NCBI RefSeq assembly: GCF_900100875.1
Contig: NZ_FNKQ01000002.1
Span: 1 to 64,000, forward strand
DNA: 64,000 bases
From: Halopelagius longus
Lineage (GTDB): Archaea > Halobacteriota > Halobacteria > Halobacteriales > Haloferacaceae
Reading direction: 5' to 3'
Shown in pieces: positions 24,201 through 32,818 of this stretch. The notes beneath the pieces were generated by a model, which was given only the letters and a program-made list of their open reading frames with translations, was not told the DNA's origin and ran no database searches. The first letter of the stretch is position 1, and every line of letters starts with the position of its first letter. A program made the translations under genes and the position numbers.

Positions 24201-25735
24201 TACACCTCGTAGCCCTCGTCCCACAGGAGGTCCAGTCCCTCGAACACCGCGTCGGCTTGCGCCCGCGCGTGGTCGGCCAGTTCGTCGCCGACGGGTGCAC
24301 GAGCGACGGACGCGTACGCCTGCAGGAAGGTGGCGGCCGTGTGACTGAAGCGGCCGACCATGTTCTCCCAAGCGTTCTGGCACTCCTCCGGCAGGCCGTC
24401 GTCTTCGAGGGAGTCGTCGAGTCCCTCGACGCCGCGCGCTATCGTCCGTTCGACCTCGCGGGCGAGGCCCGAATCGAGGTCGCCGCGCCGGGAGCGAAGC
24501 AGGGAGGCGAGGAAGGCGACGACGCTGGCCGTCTGGTCGGCCTGATACTCCGGCTTCTCGGAGCCTTCGACGCGGGCGTGCGCCCACCCGGGCGCGATGG
24601 ACCCGTCGACCGCCCACGCCCGTTGGGGCCACGTCCCGTCGTCGAGTTGCGTCTCGCAGAAGAACCGCGCCGTCGTCGCCAGACTGTCGGTCAGTTCGAG
24701 GTCCAACAGGTCGTCGGCCCCGAGGAGGTACCGCGACAGTTCGGCGTCGTCGCGGAACCACGTGTAGCCGTACCCGCCGGTGTGCGAGTAGAAGGGGTCG
24801 AACTCGGGGGCGGCGATGTGCGACCCCGAGGGGGCCGTCAGGAGCGACAGCGCACGGAGGTCCGAGCGCACTATCCCCTCGCGGGGGACGTGTTCGGGGA
24901 CGGACACCTCCGCCCGTTCCCGCGCCGCCGCGCGGATGTCGTCGGCGGTGGAGTGCTGGAGCGCGCAGTTTCTGAGGTCTTCTAACGCCCGTTCCCGCGT
25001 CAGTTCCCGGTGGTTCGAAAGTTGCGTGACGAGCGTTGTCTGTGCGCCGCGTCCGGCCCGTTCGAGGGGGGCGGAGACGACGATGTCGCCGCTCAGGTGG
25101 GTGTCCTCGTACTGTTCGAGGACGGCCTCGCGGGGGAACTCGAACGCCTCCTCGGAGAGCACCTCCTCGAACCGTTCGGGCACCTGTCCGCGAACGTCGT
25201 CGAGGCCGGTCGAGGCGGTGACGTAGTCGTGTTCGTCCCGGTGGAACACCTCGACGGCCTGCGTGCCCTCCGGACCGCCGCGTTCGTGGATGAGGCGACC
25301 GACGCGCGTCTCCCGGCCCTCGGGGGCGAACGTGAGAAACGCGGTCAGGTGGGCGTCCGTCGGAATCGCGCCGCGGAGTTCGACGTGGGTGACGTGCGCC
25401 CGTCCGAGCGTCAGGTCGTACTGGTGGACGGTGAACTCGCCGGCGTCGTACTCCGTCTCCACGAGGGTCGATTCGCGGTAGTAGTGCTGACGAACCGGTT
25501 CGAGGTCGTCGAACCAGTGCGTCTCGCCGCCGGCTTCGATGCCGAACCGAGACCGGTCGATGCCGTACAGACCGGAGAGCGAAGACGAGTAGTCGCGAAG
25601 AGACCCGTCGTCGCCGACGTGGACGAGTCTGTCCCCGTGACCGGAGAACGCGCCATCGGCGGTGGGGCACTCCTCTGGGAAGCGCCGGTCGCCGCGGTCG
25701 CGCTTATAATCATTGAGCGCGGTCCGAAGTCTCAT
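21191..25735 (-). CDS. Double GH15 glucoamylase-like protein
   Basis: A 1514-aa predicted glucoamylase/glucodextranase-type enzyme releasing glucose from the ends of alpha-glucans. The first half (about 1-690) has its own GH15 N-domain and (alpha/alpha)6 barrel with GGYGYTWFRDDAELSRY (about 330) and AEQVFDDGSFDSATPLGW. The second half begins at about 690 with TGEKYGVGTVADHTSEDPSRLWFTL, typical of bacterial-type glucodextranase N-domains. Its barrel has GYGYNFVWSRDLYQVF (about 1048), the general-base region FTGERGEYEL and AEQVWDREH. A beta-rich C-terminal domain follows (about 1435-1514). No signal peptide is visible, so it is probably cytoplasmic. AATACTTATG 28 nt upstream indicates a leaderless mRNA. 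Confidence 0.88.
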   Translation of the reverse strand: MRLRTALNDYKRDRGDRRFPEECPTADGAFSGHGDRLVHVGDDGSLRDYSSSLSGLYGIDRSRFGIEAGGETHWFDDLEPVRQHYYRESTLVETEYDAGEFTVHQYDLTLGRAHVTHVELRGAIPTDAHLTAFLTFAPEGRETRVGRLIHERGGPEGTQAVEVFHRDEHDYVTASTGLDDVRGQVPERFEEVLSEEAFEFPREAVLEQYEDTHLSGDIVVSAPLERAGRGAQTTLVTQLSNHRELTRERALEDLRNCALQHSTADDIRAAARERAEVSVPEHVPREGIVRSDLRALSLLTAPSGSHIAAPEFDPFYSHTGGYGYTWFRDDAELSRYLLGADDLLDLELTDSLATTARFFCETQLDDGTWPQRAWAVDGSIAPGWAHARVEGSEKPEYQADQTASVVAFLASLLRSRRGDLDSGLAREVERTIARGVEGLDDSLEDDGLPEECQNAWENMVGRFSHTAATFLQAYASVARAPVGDELADHARAQADAVFEGLDLLWDEGYEVYGLRLRGGELDSRLDSGSFALVDAVAEYDEIAEVPEETLDKLASHMDIALSDLYRESDDGEVRGLIRFEDDYWRTAEQDDEKVWSVATAWGANAAADLAVLLDSYDRGTEADAFLERAASLYELLREDGPFTTPAGYLAEQVFDDGSFDSATPLGWSHALRLHATALLHEHDALPAPKPAPSGPEHRPRWTTGEKYGVGTVADHTSEDPSRLWFTLTEGALTEVRFPRVDLMNLRTLDFLVADADDDSTYTARTHNETRRDDDADTIERTAEMVEDEALCYRHTVTETGDGRGHEWTLTVEYVTDPEHDALLADVSFESDDDNEYELYSVADTALVNTGATDRALRLGQMGTYHLVARDADAYDQRGETEPLLIDEEGEEYSVALAMTSAGRFDWATVGVAGSEHLAGLFSEGDLPTPQDGVDNENVVLVGRIGIGNRLSETLALGFAENADTAAALGEAAGALTRGYETAYRAYCDSWADFLADKELPVAVADDEELANQYRACLMTLRAVEDKTFLGAGIASPSVPWGEAVTAEEAKGYGYNFVWSRDLYQVFTVFEAVGDVQTAIDALEYIYEFQQDERGFIPQNTYLNGRTRWGGEQMDNISFPSVMAYMLAENGVEFDDVDYDYVNVKRSADYVARNGPPTAQERWEEEAGYSPSSIAAEIAGLACAASVAIDEGHDADALIWLALADDWTERVEEWCATTTGTERHEHTPYYVRVTRDGDPDAGHLRTLANNGPTLDEREIIDGGFLELTRLGIKPHDDEVIENSVREMDDTIRVDTPHGPAFYRYNGDGYGERERGDEGAPWSIESKGKGRLWPIFTGERGEYELLAGTDEGPLSPENLLRTMAGFANSGRMLAEQVWDREHATDYNWEFGEGTGAATPLAWSMAQFVRLAHGVEAGEPVETPAFVRRRYVDTDRPKPPKLQVSTRFRGDKLVVSGQTDGEVVAVKTPSETVLVEPEEGRFEVRPDIEYGENQITVAAATHRDLTAAGTNVTRFTL

Positions 25736-25757
25736 ACGATGTTCAGGCGTCCGCCCC

Positions 25758-25772
25758 GGACATAAGTATTGG
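25758..25772 (-). promoter_or_regulatory. TATA box of the GH15 gene
   Basis: The minus strand reads AATACTTATG at 25761-25770, centred about 30 bp upstream of the ATG at 25735. Transcription should therefore begin at or very near the start codon. Confidence 0.65.
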
Positions 25773-25916
25773 CTGGTACTGTTCGTTCGCCGAGAACTTT
25801 CGCCCACCCGGACGACGTCCCCGAAAAATCGAGCGGTAGCGTTCCGTTACTCAGCCTCTACAACAATTCTTCGAACGGGAGTAAAGACAAAGGGCCGACG
25901 TGTCGTTGGTACGTCC

Positions 25917-27911
25917 ATGCACCACCCAGGTCCGCCGCGGTTCATGGCCGTGGGCGAGACGGTACAACTCGCGCCGCGGGACCCCGACCCGGACGCGTCG
26001 TACCGTTGGCGAGTACAGAGCGCGCCGGTCGGCAGCCACCTCGAACTCGGCGACGAACCGGTCGTCGACTTCGCGCCCGACGCCGCCGGGAAGTTCGTCG
26101 TCGAACTCGACGCCCCCGACGGGACGCACGAACTCACGCTCCGCGTCTTCCAAGGCGACAAAGTCCCCGTCGGCGGCGGCACCGGGTCCTCGGGGATGAG
26201 CGGTGCCAGCGGGTTCCGGAGCGGTTCGGCGGAGCAACCGAAGCGAAGCGGCGGCGTCTCCGGGTCGGGGTCGGCCGGCGGGTCCGACGGCGGCGGTGGC
26301 GGCGGCCGCCCGCGCGTCCAACTCCACGGGTCCGTCGAGGGCGACCACCTCGTGGTCAGCGCGGACCCGCAACCGAACCCCGAAAGCGACGTCGACCGCG
26401 AGGAGTTGGTCGTCGAGTTCCTCGTGGACGACAGAGACGACGTAGACGAGTCGGACGTGGAGATTTCCGGGTGGGAGCTCCGCGTCCCCCTCTCGGCCGT
26501 CGGCGACCGCCTCCGCGTCCACGCCGTCGCGCTTTCGGAGTCCTACAGCGTCCCCGACAGCGTGGAGTTCAGGCGGGACGCGATGGCTGACGGCGGAAGC
26601 GAAGTCGAGTCCGTCCCGTCTCCCGACGACGACGCAGACGCCATCACGATTTCCCGGCCGAACGACCCGCCGGAGTGGGCCAAGGAGGTGACCCTCTACG
26701 AGATTTACGTCCGCGGGTTCGCCTCCGACGACGACGAGGCCGAGACCACGTTCGAGGCGTTGGAGAAGCGCCTCGACTACCTCGCGGAACTCGGCGTGGA
26801 CTGCCTGTGGCTGACGCCGGTCCTCCAGAACGACCACGCGCCGCACGGCTACAATATCGTGGACTTCTACGAGATAGCCGAGGACCTCGGCACGCGGGAG
26901 GACTACGAGGCGTTCGTCGAGGCCGCCCACGACCGGGGGATGAAGGTGCTTTTCGACCTCGTGTTGAACCACTCCGCGCGGGACCACCCGTTCTTTCAGG
27001 ACGCGTACGAGAACCCCGACTCGGAGTACTACGACTGGTACGACTGGCAGGACAGCGGCGAACCGGAGACGTACTTCGACTGGGAGTTCATCGCCAACTT
27101 CGATTACACGACGTTGGAGGTCCGTCGGCACCTACTCGACGCCGTGGACCGCTGGTTCGAAATCGCGGACGGCTTCCGCTGCGACATGGCGTGGGCCGTC
27201 CCCGACACGTTCTGGCAGGAGGTCCGCGACCGGGTGAAATCGAGGGACCCGGAGTTCTTGCTCTTGGACGAGACCATCCCGTACGTCGCGGACTTCCACA
27301 ACGGGATGTTCGACATGCACTTCGACACGACGCTGTACTTCACGATGCGGCAGGTCGGCCGCGGCCACCAACCCGCCGAGGCGATTTTAGACGCCGTGGA
27401 CCAACGCGCCGAGGTGGGGTTCCCGCCGCACGCGGCGTTCATGCTGTACGTCGAGAACCACGACGAGACGCGCTACCTCGTCGAGTGTGGCGACGACGCG
27501 GCGATGGCGGCCGCGGGCGCGTTGTTCACCCTTCCGGGCGTCCCGATGCTGTACGGCGGGCAGGAACTCGGGCAACGCGGCCGCCGCGACGCCCTCGCGT
27601 GGGACCACGCCCGCGAGGACATCCGCGAGCACTACGAACGACTCATCGACGTTCGCAACGAGACGCCCGCGCTCGGGTACGACGGCGCGTTCCGCCGCAT
27701 CGACTACGAGACGGACACCGAGACGGCCGTCGCCTTCGCCCGCGAGGGTCCCGAGGAGACGTACGTCTGCGCCCTGAACTTCGGCGAGGAACCCGCGACC
27801 GTCGCCGTAGATGGTCTCTCGGTCGATTCGACGGACCTCGTCTCCGGCGAGAGCGTCGCCGCCGCCGACGGCCTGCGCGTCGAGAGCGTCGCCGTCCTCC
27901 GCGCGGAGTGA
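25917..27911 (+). CDS. GH13 alpha-amylase family enzyme
   Basis: A 664-aa alpha-glucan hydrolase or transferase. An N-terminal PKD-like region (about 1-85) is followed by a Gly/Ser-rich linker (about 90-135), a beta-sandwich region (about 137-215) and the catalytic barrel from about 255. Catalytic signatures: region I DLVLNHS, nucleophile in GFRCDMAW (about 418), acid/base in LLLDETI (about 448), transition-state Asp in VENHDETR (about 514). ATG at 25917 starts MHHPGPPRFMAVGETVQL. There is no signal peptide, so an intracellular role in maltodextrin or glycogen breakdown with the divergent GH15 protein is likely. Confidence 0.9.
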   Translation: MHHPGPPRFMAVGETVQLAPRDPDPDASYRWRVQSAPVGSHLELGDEPVVDFAPDAAGKFVVELDAPDGTHELTLRVFQGDKVPVGGGTGSSGMSGASGFRSGSAEQPKRSGGVSGSGSAGGSDGGGGGGRPRVQLHGSVEGDHLVVSADPQPNPESDVDREELVVEFLVDDRDDVDESDVEISGWELRVPLSAVGDRLRVHAVALSESYSVPDSVEFRRDAMADGGSEVESVPSPDDDADAITISRPNDPPEWAKEVTLYEIYVRGFASDDDEAETTFEALEKRLDYLAELGVDCLWLTPVLQNDHAPHGYNIVDFYEIAEDLGTREDYEAFVEAAHDRGMKVLFDLVLNHSARDHPFFQDAYENPDSEYYDWYDWQDSGEPETYFDWEFIANFDYTTLEVRRHLLDAVDRWFEIADGFRCDMAWAVPDTFWQEVRDRVKSRDPEFLLLDETIPYVADFHNGMFDMHFDTTLYFTMRQVGRGHQPAEAILDAVDQRAEVGFPPHAAFMLYVENHDETRYLVECGDDAAMAAAGALFTLPGVPMLYGGQELGQRGRRDALAWDHAREDIREHYERLIDVRNETPALGYDGAFRRIDYETDTETAVAFAREGPEETYVCALNFGEEPATVAVDGLSVDSTDLVSGESVAAADGLRVESVAVLRAE

Positions 27912-28004
27912 CCGCCGCCGGACCCGCCGACTCGTTCTCGCCACCCCGCCCGCGACGCCGTTCGGTCGTAAACGTCGTGTAGGTGCGTACCCCAATACCC
28001 CGTA

Positions 28005-28256
28005 GTGACCGATACGTACGTGTGCCCGTACTGCGGCGCGACGGAACACCGCGAGTACCGCGTTCGACTCATCCTCCTGACCTGCCCGGAGTGCGGCGAG
28101 AACGGGCGATTCCTCAACGAGGAACTCGTGGAAGTCCTCGACGAGATTCCCGACGACGAACTGCCGGAGGAGTGGTCCGAACTCCCCGCAGACCAGCGAC
28201 TCCACCGCGCGATGGAGCGAGGGTTGGTCGATTCGGACCGCCTCCAACTGCTGTAA
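28005..28256 (+). CDS. Small zinc-ribbon protein
   Basis: An 83-aa protein with two CxxC pairs (CPYCG at about 7 and CPECG at about 26) forming a likely zinc ribbon, followed by an acidic helical tail (NEELVEVLDEIPDDELPEEW). It starts with GTG. Function unknown. It stands alone between the amylase gene and the convergent helicase gene. Confidence 0.75.
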   Translation: MTDTYVCPYCGATEHREYRVRLILLTCPECGENGRFLNEELVEVLDEIPDDELPEEWSELPADQRLHRAMERGLVDSDRLQLL

Positions 28257-28306
28257 CCCGCGACGCGGCGGTGCGGTGCGGGAACGCGACACCCCGCGGA
28301 GGCGGT

Positions 28307-30631
28307 TCAGCCCCCGGTGAGCGCGGAGAGCAACTGCACCGCCTCCGCCTTCGAGAGGGGGTCGTTGGCGTTGCCGCAGTGCGGCGACTGCACGCAGGCG
28401 GGACAGCCGTCCTCGCAGTCGCAGTCGGCTATCATCTCCCTCGTCCGCCGCATCAGCGTCTCAACTTCGCCGTATCCGCTCTCTGTCAGGCCGACGCCGC
28501 CGGGGTAGCCGTCGTAGACGAATATCGTCGATCGGTCCGTGTGGGGGTGGTGCGGCGTCGAGAGGCCGCCGATGTCCCCTCTATCGCAGAGAAACGAGAG
28601 CGGGAACAGCGAAATCATCCCGTGTTCCGCCGCGTGGATGCCGCCGTTGAAGCCGTACTCCCCGCCCCGTTCGCGCATCTCGATTTCCACGTCGCGCGGG
28701 ACGGTGAAGTACAGCACTTTCGTTCGGAGCGTCGTCTCCGGTAGGTCCAGCGACTCCTGCCCGATGGCCTCGCCGCGCTTGGGGTCCCTGCGCTCGAATC
28801 CGGTAATCTGCTTCCGCATCGTCACCTCGGCGAACCGGACTTCGGTGTCGGGCCGGGCCGACAGTTCCTTCGACCGCAGGTCCTCCTCGACGGTGATGGT
28901 CTTGTCGTGGAGGACGCGCGTGTAGTACTCCGCCCACGTCGGTTGCAGTATCGCCGTGTCGCGGTCCAAATCGAGCTTCGTCACCTCGTACGACTGGCCC
29001 TGGTGGTGGTATATCGCGCCGCGGTGGGCGTCCCGCAGGGCGTCTCCGAACGACAGGGAGGCGATGACCTCGTTCGACCGGCCGTCGAGCAAGTCCACCT
29101 CCCGACTCTCGATGGTCCGCAGGCTCATCTCGTGTTGCGGACTGCCGTCGCCGGAGTGCGTCCAGCGCATCCCCTTCTCCGTCTCCCGCCGGGCGAGTTC
29201 GCCCGCCGCCTCCAGCGAGGACACCACGTCGGGGAACGTCTCGCCGAAGTGCGCCTCGTCGGCGGGCGAGAGCCAGTTCTCGGCGGCGGCGCTCTTCACG
29301 TGGTCCGGCAGGAGTTCCTCGTTTTCGGGGTTCGAGATGGCGCGTTCGGGGTCGCCCTCCCAGAACTCCTCGGGGTGGTTCATCAGGTACTGGTCGAGTT
29401 GGTCCTCGCCGCCGACGAGGACGACGAGGGCGTCGTCGTCGCCGCGTCCGGCCCGTCCCGCCTGCTGGAACGCCGACATCCGGGTGCCGGGGTAGCCGTC
29501 GATGAGCACGGCGTCCAACCCGCCGACGTCCACGCCGAGTTCGAGGGCGTTCGTCGACCAGACGCCGGTGACGCTCCCGTCGTGCAGTCCGGCCTCTATC
29601 TCCCGGCGCTTCTCGTGTTTGAGGGCGGCTTGGTACGCCGAGACGCCCGCCGCCGCCTCGCTCTGTCCGCGTTCGCGCAGGTCCTCGGCGCTCTCGGTGG
29701 CGTACCGCTCTGCGGCCTGCCGGGCGCGGGTGAACGCCAGCGTCTGGTGGCCGCGGGAGAGCAGGTCCACGAACAGGCTCTTCGTCTCGACGTGACTGGA
29801 GCGTCTGCGTCCGCTTCCGCGGTTCTCGTCGCGGTACTCCGGCGGGTTCCACAGCACCCAGTGCGTCGCGCCCGTTCCGCTGGTGTCCTCGTCCACGAGG
29901 CGGAACGACGACTCGTCCGTGCCGGTGACCCGGGCGGCGTGTTCGACGGGGTTGCCGATGGTCGCAGAACAGCAGACGTACTGCGGGTCGCTCCCGAAGC
30001 GTTCGCAGACGCGGTTCAACCGCCGGAGGGTGAGGGCGACGTGGCTTCCGAAGACGCCGCGGTAGCCGTGCACCTCGTCTATGACGACAGTTTCCAGCGA
30101 GGAGAAGAACCACTCCCAGAGGCGGTGTGCGTGCGGGAGAAGCGCGTAGTGGAGCATGTCGGGGTTCGAGAGCACCACCGTCGGGCGGCGCTTCCGAACG
30201 TCGCGCTTCTCCGACTTCGAGAGCCGTCCGGTGTACTGTTCGACGGAGACGCGACTGCCGAAGCCGAGTCCGCGAGCGAGGTCCGAGAGGCTCTCGGCTT
30301 GGTCCGCGACGAGAGCGTTCTGCGGGCCGAGATACAGCGTCCGGCCGCCGTGGTCCATCGCGCGTTCGAACGCCGGGACGGTGTACGCGAGGCTCTTTCC
30401 GCTGGCCGTCTGCGTCGCCAACACGACGTTCTCGCCGTCGCGAACCGCCTCGATCGCCTCGGCTTGGTGGCGGTAGAGGCGGTCGATTCCCTCCGACTCC
30501 AGCGCCGACGCGAGGCGCGGTTCGAGGTCGATATCGGCGAACTCCGGGTCGCGCGCCTCGACCCGTCGGTGGTCGCGTATCTGCCCATCGTAGTACGGTC
30601 GGCCGCGGAGCCACTCCACTAACTCGTCCAC
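28307..30631 (-). CDS. MrfA/Hrq1-like DEAD/DEAH helicase with DUF1998 zinc domain
   Basis: A 774-aa superfamily 2 helicase. The N-terminal core has Walker A TASGKSLAYTVP (about 73), the box IDEVHGYRG (about 186), SATI and the C-terminal RecA motif QQAGRAGRG (about 395). The C-terminal DUF1998 region ends in a four-cysteine cluster, CDCEDGCPACVQSPHCG, as in Bacillus MrfA and eukaryotic Hrq1, which act in crosslink repair. The start MDELVEWLRGRPYYDGQI is typical of the family. It is divergent from the DUF393 gene. DISARM DrmA also has a DUF1998 domain, but no DISARM neighbours are present. Confidence 0.88.
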   Translation of the reverse strand: MDELVEWLRGRPYYDGQIRDHRRVEARDPEFADIDLEPRLASALESEGIDRLYRHQAEAIEAVRDGENVVLATQTASGKSLAYTVPAFERAMDHGGRTLYLGPQNALVADQAESLSDLARGLGFGSRVSVEQYTGRLSKSEKRDVRKRRPTVVLSNPDMLHYALLPHAHRLWEWFFSSLETVVIDEVHGYRGVFGSHVALTLRRLNRVCERFGSDPQYVCCSATIGNPVEHAARVTGTDESSFRLVDEDTSGTGATHWVLWNPPEYRDENRGSGRRRSSHVETKSLFVDLLSRGHQTLAFTRARQAAERYATESAEDLRERGQSEAAAGVSAYQAALKHEKRREIEAGLHDGSVTGVWSTNALELGVDVGGLDAVLIDGYPGTRMSAFQQAGRAGRGDDDALVVLVGGEDQLDQYLMNHPEEFWEGDPERAISNPENEELLPDHVKSAAAENWLSPADEAHFGETFPDVVSSLEAAGELARRETEKGMRWTHSGDGSPQHEMSLRTIESREVDLLDGRSNEVIASLSFGDALRDAHRGAIYHHQGQSYEVTKLDLDRDTAILQPTWAEYYTRVLHDKTITVEEDLRSKELSARPDTEVRFAEVTMRKQITGFERRDPKRGEAIGQESLDLPETTLRTKVLYFTVPRDVEIEMRERGGEYGFNGGIHAAEHGMISLFPLSFLCDRGDIGGLSTPHHPHTDRSTIFVYDGYPGGVGLTESGYGEVETLMRRTREMIADCDCEDGCPACVQSPHCGNANDPLSKAEAVQLLSALTGG

Positions 30632-30737
30632 ACCCCTCCTCGGACCGAGGCCGCCCTGACGCTTTCGGTCGTCGGGGCGGAGGCGGCCGGTTCAGCCGGT
30701 CCAGCACGGTTTTGTCCGCGCGGGCCCAACGCCGCCC

Positions 30738-31166
30738 ATGGACGAGTACGACGCCGTGCTGATATACGACGGCGAGTGCGCCTACTGCTCCATCGCGGCG
30801 AAGGCGCTTCGCCGACTGGACCGCGTCGGCGCGATTTCGTGGTACGACGACGCGTCGCAGGCGTTCTTGGAGACGCAGTTCGGCGAGACGCCGTTCGCCA
30901 TGTTTCTCGTGGACCGCAGCGAGGGACGGGTGTACGCCGGCGGGGCCGCCGCGCAGGAACTGGCCGACCGCGCCGGAACGCCCGGAATCGTGGGCGCTCT
31001 CGTCCGCGACAACTACGACCGCATCGCCGCCACCGTCGGCGCGGTCAGCGGACGCGGCCGCGACCCCGACGACTACCACGAGACGTACCCGCTGGTAGAA
31101 GAGGCGGAGGGCCTGTTCGACGAACTCGTCGAAGGGGCAGAGGAGCGACCGGACGCCCTCTCGTGA
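30738..31166 (+). CDS. DUF393 (DCC family) thiol-disulfide oxidoreductase-like protein
   Basis: A 142-aa protein with the thioredoxin-like DCC motif, here IYDGECAYCSIAAK (about 9-22), keeping the two cysteines of the CxxC site. The family is predicted to catalyse thiol-disulfide exchange; targets are unknown. Its stop codon overlaps the start of the next gene (TGATG), so the pair is probably translated together. Confidence 0.85.
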   Translation: MDEYDAVLIYDGECAYCSIAAKALRRLDRVGAISWYDDASQAFLETQFGETPFAMFLVDRSEGRVYAGGAAAQELADRAGTPGIVGALVRDNYDRIAATVGAVSGRGRDPDDYHETYPLVEEAEGLFDELVEGAEERPDALS

Positions 31167-31750
31167 TGGACGACGCGGAAACTCGGCCGGTCGTCCTCGA
31201 CCCGGCGGCGATACGCGCGGGCGAAGACGAACTCGGAATCGGCGCGAACGAGGCGCCGCCGGGCACGTACTCGCTCGTGTACGAACTGAACGCGGACGCG
31301 GGCGTCGAAGTCGGCGCGTTGGGCGAGTGCGAGTTTCCCGCCGGCGCGTACGCCTACGTCGGGAGCGCGCACGGGTCGAACGGACTCGGGCGGGTCGAAC
31401 GCCACTGCCGCGTCGCGTCGGGCGACCACGAAGTCCGTCACTGGCACGTCGATTATCTCGGCGGCCACCCCAGCACCGACCTCGCGGCCGTCGTCGCGTC
31501 GTCGAACGTCGACGTCGACGAACGGAGTTCGTCGGGCCGCCGAGGTTCCCCCGGCGATATCGAGTGTCGCGTCGCGCGTCGCCTCGGCGGTTCGTCGGAC
31601 GCCTCCCCGTCTGCGGTCGAACGTCCCCTGTCGTCTCCCGTCTCCGGATTCGGGTCGTCGGACTGCGACTGCGACGCACACCTCGTATCCGGAGAGGAGG
31701 TAGAGACGATTCTCTCTGCGGTCGTCGAATCCTTCGAAGGGAAAGAGTAG
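31166..31750 (+). CDS. DUF123 / GIY-YIG-like domain protein
   Basis: A 194-aa protein whose middle part (about 27-110) matches the DUF123 domain found alone or fused to endonuclease III: GTYSLVYEL, FPAGAYAYVGSAHGSNGLGRVERH, RHWHVDYLG. The fold resembles GIY-YIG nucleases. A Ser-rich, poorly ordered stretch and a CDCDAHL motif follow near the C-terminus. The start overlaps the DUF393 stop by one base. Nuclease activity is uncertain. Confidence 0.8.
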   Translation: MDDAETRPVVLDPAAIRAGEDELGIGANEAPPGTYSLVYELNADAGVEVGALGECEFPAGAYAYVGSAHGSNGLGRVERHCRVASGDHEVRHWHVDYLGGHPSTDLAAVVASSNVDVDERSSSGRRGSPGDIECRVARRLGGSSDASPSAVERPLSSPVSGFGSSDCDCDAHLVSGEEVETILSAVVESFEGKE

Positions 31751-31769
31751 AGAGTCCCTTCAGACCGGC

Positions 31770-31795
31770 GCCCTCAGTCCGGGCAGGCTGAGGGC
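31770..31795 (+). terminator. Hairpin downstream of the DUF123 gene
   Basis: GCCCTCAG-10 nt-CTGAGGGC, a perfect 8-bp stem starting 19 bp after the stop codon. No strong T-run follows at once; the T-rich region begins at about 31850. Confidence 0.4.
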
Positions 31796-31944
31796 GTCGG
31801 CGTTGCCGGTTTGAGTCAGAGGCACCCCGGCACCCGGTATTTACGCTCCGTCCGTATTTAATTCATCTGTCGGCGTTATTCGTCAGTCTCAGGTTATAGA
31901 ATATAAACCTTCCGTTACTTTATATACAGTACTAGTCTTCGAAC

Positions 31945-31957
31945 GTTTTTATAAACT
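31945..31957 (+). promoter_or_regulatory. TATA box of the second FilR1-type regulator
   Basis: GTTTTTATAAAC at 31945-31956 in an AT-rich 120-bp stretch. It is about 27 nt before the ATG at 31978, so the mRNA is probably leaderless. Confidence 0.65.
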
Positions 31958-31977
31958 CGCTGTCGAATTCGCGCAGT

Positions 31978-32772
31978 ATGCGGTCGGAGGATATCTCGGA
32001 GACGCTCAGGTTGCTCTGTCGCCGCGAGAACGTCCTTCGTCACCTCGACTCGAACGGCAGTCGGAAGCAGGACCTCCTGTCTGACCTCGCCGTCTCGCGG
32101 TCCACCATCGACCGTTCGCTCCGCGAGTTGACCGATGCGGGCTTCGCCGTCCGGTCCGACGGCGTCTACCGCCGGACGCTGGCGGGCGAACTGGCGTTAG
32201 AGGAGTACGACCGCGTCTCCCGCCGACTCGACGGCCTCTTGAGGTCGCCTTCCTTCCTCGACGGACTCCCCGCTGAGAGCGACGCGGACCCCGCTCTGTT
32301 CGACGGCGCGACGGTCTCTGAGGCGGAGCGACAGTCGCCGTACGCGCCGATTCTCGCCTTCACCGACCTCCTCGAGAAGTCGTCGTACGTCGTCGGGTTC
32401 GCCTCCGCCGTCTTCCCGGCCGAGGTGGAGGCGTACCGGGACCAACTGCGAAGCGGCGAGTTGGTCTCCCGGATGGTCGTCACCGACTCGGTCTGCGAAC
32501 GACTCGTCTCCCAGTACGGCGAGGTGGTTCGGGAGGGTCTGGCGACCGGACGAATCGACATCAGGCGCGCGCCGGACCTGCCCTCGTACACCCTCGTCGT
32601 CGGTTCGACGGCAGACTGCGCGGAGGTCGGACTCGTCTCCCACACGTCGAACGGCGTCCGAGGGGTCCTCCGCAACGACGACCCGGAGGCCGTCGAGTGG
32701 GCGCGGCGGCGAATCGCGACGTACTGGCGCACCGCGGAGGCGGTCTGTCCGCCCGACTCCGGCGACGACTGA
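31978..32772 (+). CDS. Winged-helix transcriptional regulator, FilR1-type
   Basis: A 264-aa regulator of the same class as the protein at 1574-2392. The N-terminal winged helix (about 10-75) contains LCRRENVLRHLDSNGSRKQDLLSDLAVSRSTIDRSLRELTDAG. The C-terminal ~170 residues form the FilR1/DUF1724-type region with YTLVVGSTADCAEVGLVSHTS. It has an unusually AT-rich upstream region, which suggests regulated transcription. It could control its neighbours, but no shared operator was found. Confidence 0.82.
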   Translation: MRSEDISETLRLLCRRENVLRHLDSNGSRKQDLLSDLAVSRSTIDRSLRELTDAGFAVRSDGVYRRTLAGELALEEYDRVSRRLDGLLRSPSFLDGLPAESDADPALFDGATVSEAERQSPYAPILAFTDLLEKSSYVVGFASAVFPAEVEAYRDQLRSGELVSRMVVTDSVCERLVSQYGEVVREGLATGRIDIRRAPDLPSYTLVVGSTADCAEVGLVSHTSNGVRGVLRNDDPEAVEWARRRIATYWRTAEAVCPPDSGDD

Positions 32773-32818
32773 CGGCGCTACCCGAACACCTTACTCCCCC
32801 GCCGGGGAAGTTCGCCCG

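Noticed and set aside
9118-30631. A DISARM-like or BREX-like defence system made of the methyltransferase and the DUF1998 helicase
   Set aside because: The two genes are about 17 kb apart with tRNA, queuosine-pathway and glucan genes between them. No drmB, pglZ or other system genes were seen.
28581-31679. Long ORF of over 1000 codons on the minus strand overlapping the helicase gene
   Set aside because: It is a shadow frame of the MrfA-like helicase: Arg/Pro-rich, no motifs, and the true frame has complete helicase and zinc motifs.
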